Numbered from the stretch's first letter, positions 45,229 to 55,014 are shown. The stretch: DNA of 64,000 nt from Leifsonia shinshuensis (GCF_013410375.1 NZ_JACCFL010000001.1:2356001-2420000); one strand, 5' to 3'. Notes: generated by a model from the letters alone, not told the origin. Translations and numbers: made by a program.

Positions 45229-45281
45229 CCCCCGCACACATCCCGTTCACCCCACGCCCAGCCGCTTCCCACCCGGCCGCG

Positions 45282-45287
45282 TAGGAT
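45282..45287 (+). promoter_or_regulatory. -10 box of ispG, likely leaderless
   Basis: TAGGAT ends 6 bases before the GTG start at 45294; no ribosome-binding site is present. Confidence 0.5.
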
Positions 45288-45293
45288 TGTCGG

Positions 45294-46451
45294 GTGGCAG
45301 CAATCAACCTGGGGATGCCCAAGGTCCCCGAGACCCTCGCACCCCGTCGCAAGTCCCGCCAGATCCGAGTCGGAAAGGTCCTGGTCGGCGGCGACGCCCC
45401 GGTCAGCGTCCAGTCGATGTGCACGACGCCGACGACGAACATCAACGCGACCCTGCAGCAGATCGCCGAGCTGACAGCCTCCGGCTGCGACATCGTGCGC
45501 GTCGCCGTGCCCAGCCGGGACGACGCCGAGGCGCTGCCGATCATCGCCAAGAAGAGCCAGATCCCGGTCATCGCCGACATCCACTTCCAGCCGAACTACG
45601 TCTACGCGGCGATCGACGCCGGCTGCGCGGCGGTCCGGGTCAACCCGGGCAACATCCGCAAGTTCGACGACCAGGTCGGAAAGATCGCCGCCTACGCGAA
45701 GGCCGCGGGCGTCTCGCTCCGCATCGGCGTCAACGCCGGATCGCTGGAGCCCAGCCTGCTGCAGAAGTACGGCAAGCCGACCGCCGAGGCGCTGGTCGAG
45801 AGTGCCGTCTGGGAGGCCAGCCTCTTCGAGGAGCACGACTTCCACGACTTCAAGATCTCGGTCAAGCACAACGACCCGATCGTCATGGTGAAGGCCTACA
45901 GGCAGCTCGCCGAGCGCGGCGACTGGCCCCTGCACCTCGGCGTGACCGAGGCCGGCCCGGCCTTCCAGGGCACCATCAAGTCCGCGACGGCGTTCGGCAT
46001 CCTGCTCTCCGAGGGCATCGGCGACACCATCCGGGTCTCGCTGTCCGCGCCGCCCGCCGAGGAGGTCAAGGTGGGCCTGCAGATCCTGCAGTCGCTCAAC
46101 CTCCGCGAGCGCAAGCTGGAGATCGTGTCCTGCCCGAGCTGCGGCCGCGCCCAGGTCGACGTCTACACGCTCGCCGACAGCGTCACCGAGGGCCTGCAGG
46201 GCATGAGCGTGCCGCTGCGCGTCGCGGTCATGGGCTGCGTCGTCAACGGCCCGGGGGAGGCCCGCGAGGCCGACCTCGGCGTCGCCAGCGGCAACGGCAA
46301 GGGCCAGATCTTCGTCAAGGGCGAGGTCATCAAGACCGTGCCGGAGGCCGAGATCGTCGCGACCCTGATCGAGGAGGCGAACCGCATCGCCGCCGAGATG
46401 GAGGACGCGCAGGTCGCGTCCGGCGAGCCCACGGTCACCGTCGGCCACTAG
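45294..46451 (+). CDS. ispG: 4-hydroxy-3-methylbut-2-en-1-yl diphosphate synthase
   Basis: 385 residues. [52 protein letters not shown] and the Fe-S ligands in [12 protein letters not shown] and [16 protein letters not shown] identify IspG (GcpE). It reduces 2-C-methyl-erythritol cyclodiphosphate to HMBPP, the penultimate MEP step. GTG 45294 follows a -10 box directly. A divergence from dxr in promoter use is noted elsewhere. Confidence 0.96.
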   Translation: MAAINLGMPKVPETLAPRRKSRQIRVGKVLVGGDAPVSVQSMCTTPTTNINATLQQIAELTASGCDIVRVAVPSRDDAEALPIIAKKSQIPVIADIHFQPNYVYAAIDAGCAAVRVNPGNIRKFDDQVGKIAAYAKAAGVSLRIGVNAGSLEPSLLQKYGKPTAEALVESAVWEASLFEEHDFHDFKISVKHNDPIVMVKAYRQLAERGDWPLHLGVTEAGPAFQGTIKSATAFGILLSEGIGDTIRVSLSAPPAEEVKVGLQILQSLNLRERKLEIVSCPSCGRAQVDVYTLADSVTEGLQGMSVPLRVAVMGCVVNGPGEAREADLGVASGNGKGQIFVKGEVIKTVPEAEIVATLIEEANRIAAEMEDAQVASGEPTVTVGH

Positions 46452-46486
46452 GGAGCAGCGCGGCGGGCAGCGCATCACCGCACCAC

Positions 46487-46492
46487 TAACAT
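46487..46492 (+). promoter_or_regulatory. -10 box of proS, likely leaderless
   Basis: TAACAT ends 6 bases before GTG 46499 with no ribosome-binding site between. Confidence 0.5.
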
Positions 46493-46498
46493 GGAACG

Positions 46499-48265
46499 GT
46501 GCCTACTCGCCTGACGAACTACTTCCTCCGCACCCTCCGTGAAGACCCCTCCGACGCGGAGGTGACCAGCCACAAGCTCCTCGTGCGCGCGGGCTACATC
46601 CGCCGCCAGGCGCCGGGCATCTTCGCGTGGCTGCCGCTGGGGCTGCGGGTCAAGGCGCGCATCGAGCAGATCATCCGCGAGGAGATGACGGCCGCCGGCG
46701 CGCACGAGGTGCACTTCCCCGCGCTGCTGCCGCGCGAGCCCTACGAGGCGACCGGCCGCTGGGAGGAGTACGGCGACGGCATCTTCCGGCTCAAGGACCG
46801 CAAGGACGCCGACTACCTGCTCGCCCCCACGCACGAGGAGGTCTTCACCCTGCTGGTGAAGGACCTCTACTCCTCGTACAAGGATCTGCCGCTGTCGATC
46901 TACCAGATCCAGGACAAGTACCGCGACGAGGCCCGCCCCCGCGCCGGTCTCCTCCGCGGCCGCGAGTTCACCATGAAGGACGCCTACTCGTTCGACTACA
47001 CCGACGAGGGCCTCGACACCAGCTACATGGCGCAGCGCGACGCCTACGAGCGGATCTTCACCCGCCTCGGCCTCGACTACGTCATCGTGCAGGCCGACGC
47101 CGGTGCGATGGGCGGCTCGCGCAGCGAGGAGTTCCTGCACCCCACCCCGGTCGGCGAGGACACCTTCGTGCGCTCGGCGGGCGGCTACGCGGCCAACGTG
47201 GAGGCTTTCACCACGCTCGCCCCGCCCACCCGCGGCTACGAGAAGCTGACGCCGCAGGAGGTGCTCGACACCCCGGACACCCCCACCATCCAGACCCTGG
47301 TCGACGTCGCGAACGAGAAGCACCCGCGCCCGGACGGCCGGCCCTGGACCGCCGCGGACACGCTCAAGAACGTCGTCCTCGCGCTCACGCACCTGGACGG
47401 CACCCGCGAGCTCGTCGTCGTCGGCCTGCCCGGCGACCGCGAGGTCGACCTGAAGCGCGCCGAGGTCGCCTTCGCGCCGGCAGAGGTGGACGCCGCGACC
47501 GAGGATGACTTCCGCAAGCACCCCGGCCTCGTGAAGGGCTACATCGGCCCCTGGTCGGCCGAGGGCCCCGTGCTCGGCGAGGAGGCCGCCACCGGCATCC
47601 GTTACGTCGTCGACCCGCGCGTGGTCGACGGCTCCGGCTGGATCACCGGCGCGAACGTCGAGGGCAAGCACGTCTTCGGGCTCGTCGCCGGCCGCGACTT
47701 CGGCTGGGACGGCACCGTCGAGGTCGCCGAGGTGAAGCCGGGCGACCCCGCCCCGGACGGCTCCGGCCCCGTCGAGCTGGCGCGCGGCATGGAGATCGGC
47801 CATGTCTTCCAGCTCGGCCGCAAGTACGCCGAGGCGCTGGGACTGAAGGTGCTGGCCGAGAACGGCAAGCTCGTCACCGTGACGATGGGCTCCTACGGCA
47901 TCGGCGTCACCCGCATCCTGGCGATCATCGCGGAGGAGAACAACGACGAGAAGGGCCTGGTCTGGCCGGCCGCGGTGTCGCCGTTCGACGTGCACGTGGT
48001 CGCCGCCGGCCGGGAGGCCGTCGCGTTCGAGGTGGCCGAGCAGGCCGCCGCCGCGCTGGAGGCCGCCGGGCTCGAGGTGCTGCTGGACGACCGCCCCAAG
48101 GTGTCGCCCGGAGTGAAGTTCGGCGACGCCGAGCTGATCGGCATCCCGCGCGTGCTGGTCGCCGGCCGCGGCGCCGCCGAGGGCGAGGTCGAGCTGTGGG
48201 ATCGCCGCAACGGCGAGCGGTCCACGCTGCCGCTGGCCGAGGCCATCGCCGCGCTGACCGCCTGA
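46499..48265 (+). CDS. proS: prolyl-tRNA synthetase, bacterial type
   Basis: 588 residues. Class II motifs: [19 protein letters not shown] (motif 1 region), [26 protein letters not shown] (motif 2) and [13 protein letters not shown] (motif 3). An editing-domain insertion between motifs 2 and 3 (about 220-400) marks the bacterial ProS form, and an anticodon-binding domain closes the protein (about 490-588). Charges tRNA-Pro. GTG start with a leaderless-type promoter. Confidence 0.96.
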   Translation: MPTRLTNYFLRTLREDPSDAEVTSHKLLVRAGYIRRQAPGIFAWLPLGLRVKARIEQIIREEMTAAGAHEVHFPALLPREPYEATGRWEEYGDGIFRLKDRKDADYLLAPTHEEVFTLLVKDLYSSYKDLPLSIYQIQDKYRDEARPRAGLLRGREFTMKDAYSFDYTDEGLDTSYMAQRDAYERIFTRLGLDYVIVQADAGAMGGSRSEEFLHPTPVGEDTFVRSAGGYAANVEAFTTLAPPTRGYEKLTPQEVLDTPDTPTIQTLVDVANEKHPRPDGRPWTAADTLKNVVLALTHLDGTRELVVVGLPGDREVDLKRAEVAFAPAEVDAATEDDFRKHPGLVKGYIGPWSAEGPVLGEEAATGIRYVVDPRVVDGSGWITGANVEGKHVFGLVAGRDFGWDGTVEVAEVKPGDPAPDGSGPVELARGMEIGHVFQLGRKYAEALGLKVLAENGKLVTVTMGSYGIGVTRILAIIAEENNDEKGLVWPAAVSPFDVHVVAAGREAVAFEVAEQAAAALEAAGLEVLLDDRPKVSPGVKFGDAELIGIPRVLVAGRGAAEGEVELWDRRNGERSTLPLAEAIAALTA

Positions 48266-48283
48266 GCGGACCGCGCAGCGTTC

Positions 48284-48342
48284 ACGACGCCGCCTGCGAC
48301 CGTGCCCCGCGATTCAGGGCTCCACGGTTCAGGCGGCGTCGT
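48284..48342. terminator. long bidirectional hairpin between proS and the FUSC gene
   Basis: ACGACGCCGCCTG (48284-48296) is perfectly complementary to CAGGCGGCGTCGT (48330-48342); inside it ACCGTG (48299-48304) pairs with CACGGT (48323-48328). The right arm includes the stop codon of the minus-strand gene. Confidence 0.7.
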
Positions 48343-49417
48343 CGTCTCCGGTGATCTCCGCGTGGATGCGGCGCAGGTCCTCCATCAGCGAGCCGATCAG
48401 CACCCAGTGCCGGGGGTTCGGCGTGCTGATGACGAGCGGCGCCGTGAGCACCGGGATGCCCGCCGTCTCCGTGCCCGGCTCCGCGACGGGCGCGTCCGGG
48501 TCGCGGGACAGCAGCCGGAGGTCGTGCGCCGACCGCTCCAGCTCGTCCGCGATGGCGGCGATGGTCGGCTCGTCGGCGAGGCTGTCGTCGTAGTGGTCGT
48601 GGAAGGCCCTGGTCATGCCGAGCGAGCGCGTGATGAGCGGGCGGAGGCGCGCGAAGAGCTGCTGGTCGTGCTCCAGGACGACGCGGTGCCGGGACTGCCG
48701 CGGGTTGAGCGTCAGGCTCTCGTCGGCGGCCGTGAGCGCCGCCTCGGCCTTCTTCTCCATCGGGCGCAGCAGGCGCGCCTCGATCAGGAGGGCGTCGCGC
48801 TCGCCCGGCGACGGCCGGCTCGTCAGCGCCACGGCCAGCCGGTCGAGCGTCGCGGCGATCTCGCGGCCGAGGTCCAGCACGGCGGTGCGGGCGGGCCCGG
48901 TGAGGACCGGAGGGACGATCGCGATGTTGACGATCACGCCGATCGCCGCGCCGATGATGGTCTCCACGATCCGGGCGAGGGCGTACTCCGGGTTGGTCGC
49001 GCCGAGGGAGAGCACCAGCATGACGCTGATGGGGATCTGGTTGGCCGTGCCCGGCGTGAGCTTGAGCGCCCACGAGATGATGAGCGACGCGACGATGGCG
49101 AGCAGCACGATCCAGGTGTTCGCGCCGAACACCAGCCCGACCACGTAGGCGATGATGACGCCGAGGATCACCCCGAGCGAGCGTTCGATCGCGCGGCCGA
49201 CCGACTGGTTCACGCTCGGCTGCACGACGAGGAGGGCGGCGATCGTCGCGAACACCGGGAGCTCGCCGGGGAAGAGCAGTGCGGCGAGACCCCACGAGAT
49301 GATCATGGCCGTAGCGGTCTTGGCGACCTGCAGGAACGGAGGGCGGGTGCTGGTCCGGATGTTCGCGGCCCGGATGTTCAGGGACGGGGGGATCGGAACC
49401 CGGAACTTCGAAGCCAC
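48329..49417 (-). CDS. FUSC-family (aromatic acid exporter-like) membrane protein
   Basis: 362 residues. Five to six hydrophobic segments in the first half (about 33-185; VVQPSVNQSVGRAIERSLGVILG is the FUSC/ArAE motif) and a long helical cytoplasmic C-terminal half. Family members export aromatic acids or unknown solutes; substrate not evident. GTG 49417 is the start, immediately before the conserved SKFRVPIPPS. The gene's stop lies within the terminator hairpin shared with proS. Confidence 0.78.
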   Translation of the reverse strand: MASKFRVPIPPSLNIRAANIRTSTRPPFLQVAKTATAMIISWGLAALLFPGELPVFATIAALLVVQPSVNQSVGRAIERSLGVILGVIIAYVVGLVFGANTWIVLLAIVASLIISWALKLTPGTANQIPISVMLVLSLGATNPEYALARIVETIIGAAIGVIVNIAIVPPVLTGPARTAVLDLGREIAATLDRLAVALTSRPSPGERDALLIEARLLRPMEKKAEAALTAADESLTLNPRQSRHRVVLEHDQQLFARLRPLITRSLGMTRAFHDHYDDSLADEPTIAAIADELERSAHDLRLLSRDPDAPVAEPGTETAGIPVLTAPLVISTPNPRHWVLIGSLMEDLRRIHAEITGDDDAA

Positions 49418-49451
49418 CGTTCCAGCGTAGCCGCCAGGAGGCGGCGGCGAC

Positions 49452-50522
49452 TCAGCCGGCGAAGCGCCGGTAGTCGGCTCCCGCGCGCTCGGCCGCACGC
49501 TCCTGTGCCGCGGTGAGCGGCGCGAAGGATTCGATGTCCAGCGTCGCCGAGCCGCGCCGCCACGTGCCCACCACGCGCCCGCGGGCCACCACGATCGGCT
49601 GGAAGACGCCGTTGCCGCCGGGCACGATGCGCTGGAAGTGCTCGTCGTCGAGCACGAGGTCGCGCTGCTGGTAGCCCAGCAGGTACTCGTCGAAGGCGGG
49701 GAGGAGCTGGACGGCGTCGCGCTCGCTCCGCGTCTCGGGGTGGCCCGCCGCGCGGTCGGCGAGCTCGGCGGTGAGCAGGTACTCGACGCCGTCGACCTGC
49801 AGCGTGGTGAGGGCGTCGCCGAGGACGGCACGCGCGGTCTTCGCGCCGGCGACGGTGCCCTTCGTCCACCAGACGAAGTCCTTGACGGTGGCCGGGCCGT
49901 GCCCGTGCAGGTAGCGGAGCAGGAACTCGGCCAACGCCTCGTCCGGCTCCAGCTGCCGGGACTGCGGCGCCCACTCGTCCAGGAGCACGAGCGCCTGCTG
50001 CGTGCGCAGCGTCGGCCCCCAGCAGACCAGGCCGGTCTGCGCCAGGTAGTAGATCAGGTGGTAGCCGCGCTGGCCGGCCGTGGCGATGCCGTTGGCCTCC
50101 CACAGCTCCATGAGCTCGGCGCGGCCGATCCGGCCGCCGCCGGAGAGCGCCTCGACGACGACGTCGCGGGCGCGCCCGAAGTCCGGGGCGTCGAGCTCGA
50201 GCTGCCTGTGCCGGGCGGCCAGGCCGGCGATCATCCGGCCGGTCGTGACGCCGAGCATCCAGCGGAGGTCCTCCGGCGGGACGAAGTGGAGGGTGCCGCG
50301 CATCGGCCAGGACCGCACGATGCGGCCGGCGTCCAAGTCGGCCAGCACGTCGGCGCGGGTGGCGCCGTCCGTGCGCACCCCAAGGGCCCAGGAGCCGGCG
50401 GCGAAGTCCTGCGCCTGCACGGCGAGCATCCGACGAGCGACATCGGCGGGGGTGGCCTCCCGGTCGCCGTCGATCGCGTGGGCGAGGCGGCGCAGGCGCA
50501 GCAGGTCGGCGCGGGAGGTCAT
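49452..50522 (-). CDS. winged-helix DNA glycosylase-like protein (AlkZ/YcaQ family)
   Basis: 356 residues of the HTH_42 family. RRMLAVQAQDFAAGSWALGVR (about 30-50) contains the Gln-x-Gln motif (QAQ) that is catalytic in AlkZ/YcaQ glycosylases, which remove alkylated bases or unhook interstrand cross-links. RSWPMRGTLHFVPPEDLRWML and GRIGRAELMELWEANG are wing-helix units, and FDEYLLGYQQRD the C-terminal part. The presence of QxQ favours an enzyme; some relatives have lost it. ATG 50522 is the first conserved residue. Confidence 0.75.
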   Translation of the reverse strand: MTSRADLLRLRRLAHAIDGDREATPADVARRMLAVQAQDFAAGSWALGVRTDGATRADVLADLDAGRIVRSWPMRGTLHFVPPEDLRWMLGVTTGRMIAGLAARHRQLELDAPDFGRARDVVVEALSGGGRIGRAELMELWEANGIATAGQRGYHLIYYLAQTGLVCWGPTLRTQQALVLLDEWAPQSRQLEPDEALAEFLLRYLHGHGPATVKDFVWWTKGTVAGAKTARAVLGDALTTLQVDGVEYLLTAELADRAAGHPETRSERDAVQLLPAFDEYLLGYQQRDLVLDDEHFQRIVPGGNGVFQPIVVARGRVVGTWRRGSATLDIESFAPLTAAQERAAERAGADYRRFAG

Positions 50523-50559
50523 GGACCCAGTCTGGCCCAGGCGTCCGACACGAGGCGAC

Positions 50560-51627
50560 TCAGGGGAGGAGCCTGTGCTCCTTCAGCTGGTCGCTGAGGC
50601 CCGCGCCGTCCGGGGCGTACATCCACGGCGCGCCGGAGATCTCGCTGTGCTTCTCGGCCTTCGAGCGGCCGCCGGCCAGCACCGCCTCGCTGTTGGAGAG
50701 CTGCCGGATGGCGACCCCGGCCACGTTGTCCGGGTGCTCGGTCGTGAACTCGCCGTAGAGAACCTCGTCGTGCTGCCCGTCGTCGCCGATCAGCAGCCAC
50801 TTGAGGCCGGGGAACTCCTCGGCCAGCCGCGCCAGGCTGGTGCGCTTGTGCTCGCGGCCGGAGCGGAAGAACCGGTCGTGGGTGGGCCCCCAGTCGGTCA
50901 GCAGCAGGGGGCCCGCGGGGAACAGGTTGCGCGAGAGGAAGCGGGTGAGCGTCGGCGCGACGTTCCAAGCGCCCGTCGAGAGGTAGATCACCGGGGCGCC
51001 GGGATGCGCGGCAGCGAGCCGTTCGAGCAGCACCGCCATTCCCGGCGTGGGGACCCGGGCGTGCTCGTCCAGGACGAACGTGTTCCACGCGGCGAGCAGG
51101 GGCCGGGGGAGCGCGGTGACCATGACGGTGTCGTCCACATCGGAGATGATTCCGAAGGTGGCCTTGGGGTCGACGATGTAGACCGGCGCCTCGAACACGC
51201 GCGCGGACTCCGGCGTCGTGAGCTTCACCGTGTGCCAGCCGGGCTTGAGCTGCACCGGGAGCACGGTGTCGATGACGCCGCCGCGGTCCGGCTTGACCAC
51301 GTGGTGCGCGCCGTCGATCTGGACCGTGACCTCGACGTCGCCGACGGGCACGCTGATGAACGAGCGCCAGCCGCGGATCGACTCCTCGCGCCTGCGGTGC
51401 TTGCGCTCGGCGCGGCTGCCCGGTCGCGGCTCCTTGGCCAGCAGGACCCGGCCGAGGATGCGCACCCAGGTCGGCGAGCCGTAGCCGGTGTACGGCACGA
51501 CGGTGGCGAGGAAGCCGTGCTTGCGCGCCCGGCGGGCGCGGAACTCGTGGAACGCGTCCTCGACACGCGCTGCGCGGTGCATGATCGGCTCGACGCTCGC
51601 GCTCCGCTTGGCTGGGGTTGCAGTCAT
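50560..51627 (-). CDS. APP1-like phosphatase (DUF2183, HAD-type)
   Basis: 355 residues. IISDVDDTVMVTALP (about 168) is the HAD DxDxT motif of the APP1/DUF2183 group, which includes a phosphatidate phosphatase of yeast. PVIYLSTGAWNVAPTLTRFL and WLLIGDDGQHDEVLYGEF are the second and acidic motifs. An N-terminal Ig-like domain (about 85-160) precedes it. No membrane segment. Divergent from the TetR gene; substrate unknown in bacteria. Confidence 0.82.
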   Translation of the reverse strand: MTATPAKRSASVEPIMHRAARVEDAFHEFRARRARKHGFLATVVPYTGYGSPTWVRILGRVLLAKEPRPGSRAERKHRRREESIRGWRSFISVPVGDVEVTVQIDGAHHVVKPDRGGVIDTVLPVQLKPGWHTVKLTTPESARVFEAPVYIVDPKATFGIISDVDDTVMVTALPRPLLAAWNTFVLDEHARVPTPGMAVLLERLAAAHPGAPVIYLSTGAWNVAPTLTRFLSRNLFPAGPLLLTDWGPTHDRFFRSGREHKRTSLARLAEEFPGLKWLLIGDDGQHDEVLYGEFTTEHPDNVAGVAIRQLSNSEAVLAGGRSKAEKHSEISGAPWMYAPDGAGLSDQLKEHRLLP

Positions 51628-51672
51628 AGAGGTACCAGTTTCTCACGGAGTGAAGGTTCGCTCAGACGCAGC

Positions 51673-51686
51673 CCCCAGATCTGGGG
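51673..51686. promoter_or_regulatory. 14-bp perfect palindrome CCCCAGATCTGGGG
   Basis: Lies in the 204-base region between the divergent APP1-like and TetR genes. Possible operator for the TetR protein. AT-rich sequence at 51737-51748 (TTCCACAATATG) may hold the promoter of the TetR gene. Confidence 0.4.
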
Positions 51687-51831
51687 TGAGGATTCTTCGG
51701 TGTGTCTGAGGCATTTCCCGAGCAAAGGTGAGGTTTCCACAATATGATCCGATGAGAGCGATGGAAGATGCCGTCGCCGGGCTGGGGACCCGCACGCGTA
51801 TCGTGGAGAACAGAAAGAAGGAGTCGCCCTC

Positions 51832-52491
51832 GTGCCCATCAACGACCTGGTCGCCGCACAGAACACCACAGGAGCGCCGCTCGTCCGGACGGAGCCGATC
51901 CAGGAGCGCAGCGCTGCGCGGATCGACGCCCTCCTCGACGCCGCTGCGGAGGTGGTCGACGAGATCGGATTCGACCGGCTGACCACAGCGATGGTCGCCG
52001 AGCGCGCCGGCGCGTCCATCGGCACGGTCTATCGCTACTTCCCCGACCGCATCGTCCTGCTGCAGGCGCTGCGCGACCGTGCGCTGCTACGCTACCGGCA
52101 CTCGGTGGTCGCGGCGATCCACGCCGAGAGCCCGGCGCACTGGTGGAACGCGGTGGAGTGCGCGATCGACGCGTTCGTGGCGATGTTCCGCACGGAGCCG
52201 GGCTTCCGGATCATCCGCTTCACCGATGCGGAGCGCTCGGGCCTCCCCGGCGAGGAGGAGCCGGAGCAGACCGTGTCGTTCGCGTCGCAGTTCGCCGCGA
52301 TCCTGTCGGAGGAGTACGGCCTGCCCGCGGGCGAGGACCTGGCCTTCCGGCTCGAGATCGTGGTGGAGATCATGGACGGCCTGATCAACCGGGCTTTCCT
52401 CGACGACCCGATGGGCGACCCGCGCTTCATCGAAGAGGCGCGCGTCGTGGCCCGCGAGTACCTGGAGCGGCGGTACGACCCGAAGAGCTGA
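51832..52491 (+). CDS. TetR-family transcriptional regulator
   Basis: 219 residues. The N-terminal helix-turn-helix (about 25-75; AARIDALLDAAAEVVDEIGFDRLTTAMVAERAGASIGTVYRYFPDR is distributed over this stretch) is TetR type; the C-terminal ligand domain is Glu-rich. GTG 51832 has AAGGAG 10 bases before. Lies 188 bases upstream of the osmolyte transporter on the same strand and may control it or the divergent phosphatase gene. Confidence 0.87.
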   Translation: MPINDLVAAQNTTGAPLVRTEPIQERSAARIDALLDAAAEVVDEIGFDRLTTAMVAERAGASIGTVYRYFPDRIVLLQALRDRALLRYRHSVVAAIHAESPAHWWNAVECAIDAFVAMFRTEPGFRIIRFTDAERSGLPGEEEPEQTVSFASQFAAILSEEYGLPAGEDLAFRLEIVVEIMDGLINRAFLDDPMGDPRFIEEARVVAREYLERRYDPKS

Positions 52492-52590
52492 GGCTCTCCG
52501 GGGAATGTCGGCGGTATGGGACAGGGTTGTCTCATGGTGTCTGGGGTTGTTTCGGAGGCTGGGTTTCTTGCCACAAACCGACTCAATTCA

Positions 52591-52605
52591 TTGCGCATTG
52601 TGCAA
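52591..52605 (+). promoter_or_regulatory. near-perfect inverted repeat TTGCGCA-TTG-TGCAA upstream of the osmolyte transporter
   Basis: In the 188-base gap before the ATPase gene, an AT-richer stretch (52575-52635) holds TTGCGCATTGTGCAA, 7-base arms with one mismatch. Probable promoter/operator region for the transporter operon. Confidence 0.35.
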
Positions 52606-52679
52606 AACGCTGTTTGGGTAGATTCGATGGCCCCGATATGTGAGACCGCCCCGTTCCGCCGACCGAGAGCTGAGGATCG

Positions 52680-53570
52680 ATGATCGAGTTCAGCTCCGTC
52701 ACGAAACGGTTCCCGGACGGGACCGTCGCGGTCGACGACTTCTCCCTGGTGATCCCGTCCCGCAAGATCACCGTGCTGGTCGGCTCTTCCGGCAGTGGCA
52801 AGACCACGATCCTGCGCATGGTCAATCGGATGGTCGACCCGACCAGCGGCACCGTCTCGATCGACGGCGAGGACGTGCAGACCCTGAAGCCGGTGCACCT
52901 GCGCCGCCGGATCGGCTACGTCATGCAGAACTCTGGGCTGCTGCCGCACCGCAAGGTCGTCGACAACATCGCGACCGTCCCGCTGCTCACAGGCGTGAAG
53001 CGCACGGCCGCGCACGAGCGCGCGCTGGAGCTGATGGACACGGTCGGGCTGGAGCGGTCGCTCGCGGACAAGTACCCCAGCCAGCTCTCCGGCGGCCAGC
53101 AGCAGCGCGTCGGCGTCGCTCGCGGGCTCGCGGTCGACCCCAACATCCTCCTGATGGACGAGCCGTTCGGCGCCGTCGACCCGATCGTGCGCGACGACCT
53201 CCAGAACGAGCTGCTGCGCCTGCAGCGCGAGCTCGGCAAGACCGTGCTGTTCGTGACGCACGACATCGACGAGGCGTTCCGGCTGGGGGACCAGGTCGTG
53301 ATCTTCCGCAAGGGCGGCATCGTGGCCCAGAAGGGCACGCCCGCCGAGATCCTGGCCCGGCCGGCCGACGACTTCGTCGCGTCGTTCGTGGGCGCCGACC
53401 GGGGGAAGCGCGCGCTCCACATCGAGCGCACGCCGACCGGCTCCGTGCTGGTCGACAGCGAAGGGCGCACCGCCGGTGTGCTCAGCGCGGACGACTCCGC
53501 TTCCGTTGAAGCAAAGGCCGCGACCGTCTCGGTCGCGGGTGCTACGGCGCAGGGTGAGGACCCGACGTGA
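52680..53570 (+). CDS. osmolyte (glycine betaine/choline/carnitine) ABC transporter ATP-binding protein
   Basis: 296 residues. Walker A VGSSGSGKTTILRMV, signature LSGGQQQRVGVARGLA and Walker B ILLMDEPFGAVD; DPIVRDDLQNELLRLQRELGKT is the helical segment shared by the OpuA/OpuC/ProV group. A short C-terminal region (about 245-296) replaces the CBS domains of some ProV proteins. ATG 52680 is the first codon after an AGGA. Overlaps the next gene by 4 bases (GTGA). Confidence 0.9.
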   Translation: MIEFSSVTKRFPDGTVAVDDFSLVIPSRKITVLVGSSGSGKTTILRMVNRMVDPTSGTVSIDGEDVQTLKPVHLRRRIGYVMQNSGLLPHRKVVDNIATVPLLTGVKRTAAHERALELMDTVGLERSLADKYPSQLSGGQQQRVGVARGLAVDPNILLMDEPFGAVDPIVRDDLQNELLRLQRELGKTVLFVTHDIDEAFRLGDQVVIFRKGGIVAQKGTPAEILARPADDFVASFVGADRGKRALHIERTPTGSVLVDSEGRTAGVLSADDSASVEAKAATVSVAGATAQGEDPT

Positions 53571-54256
53571 GCTTCTTGTGGTCGAACCTCGGCCAGGTCT
53601 GGAATCTCACGGTCTCCCACGTGTGGTTGAGCGCCATCCCGATCGTCGTCGGCTTCTTGCTGTCGCTCCCGATCGGCTGGCTCGCGAACCGCTCCCGGGT
53701 CAGCCGCCCGGTGCTGCTGACGCTCGGTGGCATCCTCTACGCGATCCCGTCGCTGCCGCTGTTCTTCGCCATGCCCGCCCTGATCGGCACGAAGATCCTC
53801 GACCCGGTGAACGTGGTCGTGGCGCTGACCATCTACGCGGTCGCGCTGATGGTGCGCACGACGGCCGACGCGCTCGCTTCGGTGCCCGGTGACGTCGTCC
53901 AGTCGGCTACCGCCATCGGGTTCTCGGCCTGGCGCCGGTTCTGGACGGTCGAGCTGCCGCTCGCCGGGCCGGTCCTGCTGGCCGGCCTCCGTGTCGTCTC
54001 GGTGTCGACCGTGAGCCTGGTGAGCGTCGGGGCTCTGCTCGGCGTCCCGAACCTCGGTCAGCTGTTCACGGACGGCCTCAACCGCTACTACCCCGAGGAG
54101 GTCGCCGTCGGCATCATCCTCATCATGGTCGTGGCCCTCGTGTTCGACCTCGTGCTCGTGCTGCTCGGCCGCCTGCTGCTGCCGTGGTCCCGGCTCGACA
54201 AGAGCACAAGGCGGCTCCGCCGCTCGGCGGCGATGAAGGCGGTGACCGGAGCATGA
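53567..54256 (+). CDS. osmolyte ABC transporter permease 1
   Basis: 229 residues with about five to six membrane segments. TLGGILYAIPSLPLFFAMPALIGT and ATAIGFSAWRRFWTVELPLAGPVLLAGLR (the EAA loop) are typical of OpuC/ProW permeases. GTG 53567 overlaps the ATPase stop; its stop overlaps the second permease ATG. Confidence 0.9.
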   Translation: MSFLWSNLGQVWNLTVSHVWLSAIPIVVGFLLSLPIGWLANRSRVSRPVLLTLGGILYAIPSLPLFFAMPALIGTKILDPVNVVVALTIYAVALMVRTTADALASVPGDVVQSATAIGFSAWRRFWTVELPLAGPVLLAGLRVVSVSTVSLVSVGALLGVPNLGQLFTDGLNRYYPEEVAVGIILIMVVALVFDLVLVLLGRLLLPWSRLDKSTRRLRRSAAMKAVTGA

Positions 54257-54996
54257 CCGATTTCGTGGCGGCCTTCGGCTGGCTCTTCGACCCCGTGAAC
54301 TGGGCGGGTCCCGGCGGCATTCCCGCACGCACCGGGGAGCACATCGTCTACACGCTGCTGACGCTGCTGCTCGCCGGCGCGATCGCGCTCCCGATCGGCT
54401 TCGCCATCGGGCACACCGGCCGGTTCCGCGGGCTGGCGGTGGGCGTCTCCGGAGCCCTGCGCGCGCTTCCGACCCTCGGCCTGGTGGTCTACCTGGCGCT
54501 GATCACGACGAACATCACGCTGATGCCGCCGCTGATCGCGCTGACCATCCTCGCCATCCCGCCCCTGCTGGCCGGCGCCTACTCGGGACTCGAGTCGGTG
54601 AACCGCAGCACCATCGACGCGGCCCGCGCGGTCGGGATGACCGAGTGGCAGGTCTTCACCAAGGTCGAGCTGCCGCTCTCGCTGCCGCTCGTCATCGGCG
54701 GCGTCCGTTCCGGGGCGCTGCAGGTGATCGCGACCTGGACGGTCGCGGCGATCCTTCCGGTCGGCGGGCTCGGCCGGTTCCTGTTCGACGGACTCGCCGT
54801 CCAGAACTACCCCGAGATGCTCGGCGGCTCGATCATCGTCATCGTGCTCGCCCTCGTGGTCGACGGCCTGTTCGCGCTCACACAGAAGCTCGTCGTCCCG
54901 CGCGGCGTCGCCGCGGGGAAGGTCCGCGCCGACCGGGCCAAGGACCCGTGGCGCGCGTTCGGCATCACTGTCCCCGGGCGTCAGCCCATTCCCTGA
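54253..54996 (+). CDS. osmolyte ABC transporter permease 2
   Basis: 247 residues. GALRALPTLGLVVYLAL and ARAVGMTEWQVFTKVELPLSLPLVIGGVRSG (EAA loop) mark it as a second OpuC-type permease; the transporter uses two different permeases. ATG 54253 overlaps the previous stop (ATGA). A short GC hairpin (54998-55014) follows before the binding-protein gene. Confidence 0.9.
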   Translation: MTDFVAAFGWLFDPVNWAGPGGIPARTGEHIVYTLLTLLLAGAIALPIGFAIGHTGRFRGLAVGVSGALRALPTLGLVVYLALITTNITLMPPLIALTILAIPPLLAGAYSGLESVNRSTIDAARAVGMTEWQVFTKVELPLSLPLVIGGVRSGALQVIATWTVAAILPVGGLGRFLFDGLAVQNYPEMLGGSIIVIVLALVVDGLFALTQKLVVPRGVAAGKVRADRAKDPWRAFGITVPGRQPIP

Positions 54997-54997
54997 C

Positions 54998-55014
54998 CGC
55001 CCCGGACCGGGGCG
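54998..55014 (+). terminator. intra-operon hairpin before the binding-protein gene
   Basis: CGCCCCGG-A-CCGGGGCG is a perfect inverted repeat directly after the second permease stop. In a transporter operon it may stabilise the upstream mRNA or attenuate transcription so that the binding protein is made at a different level. Confidence 0.45.
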
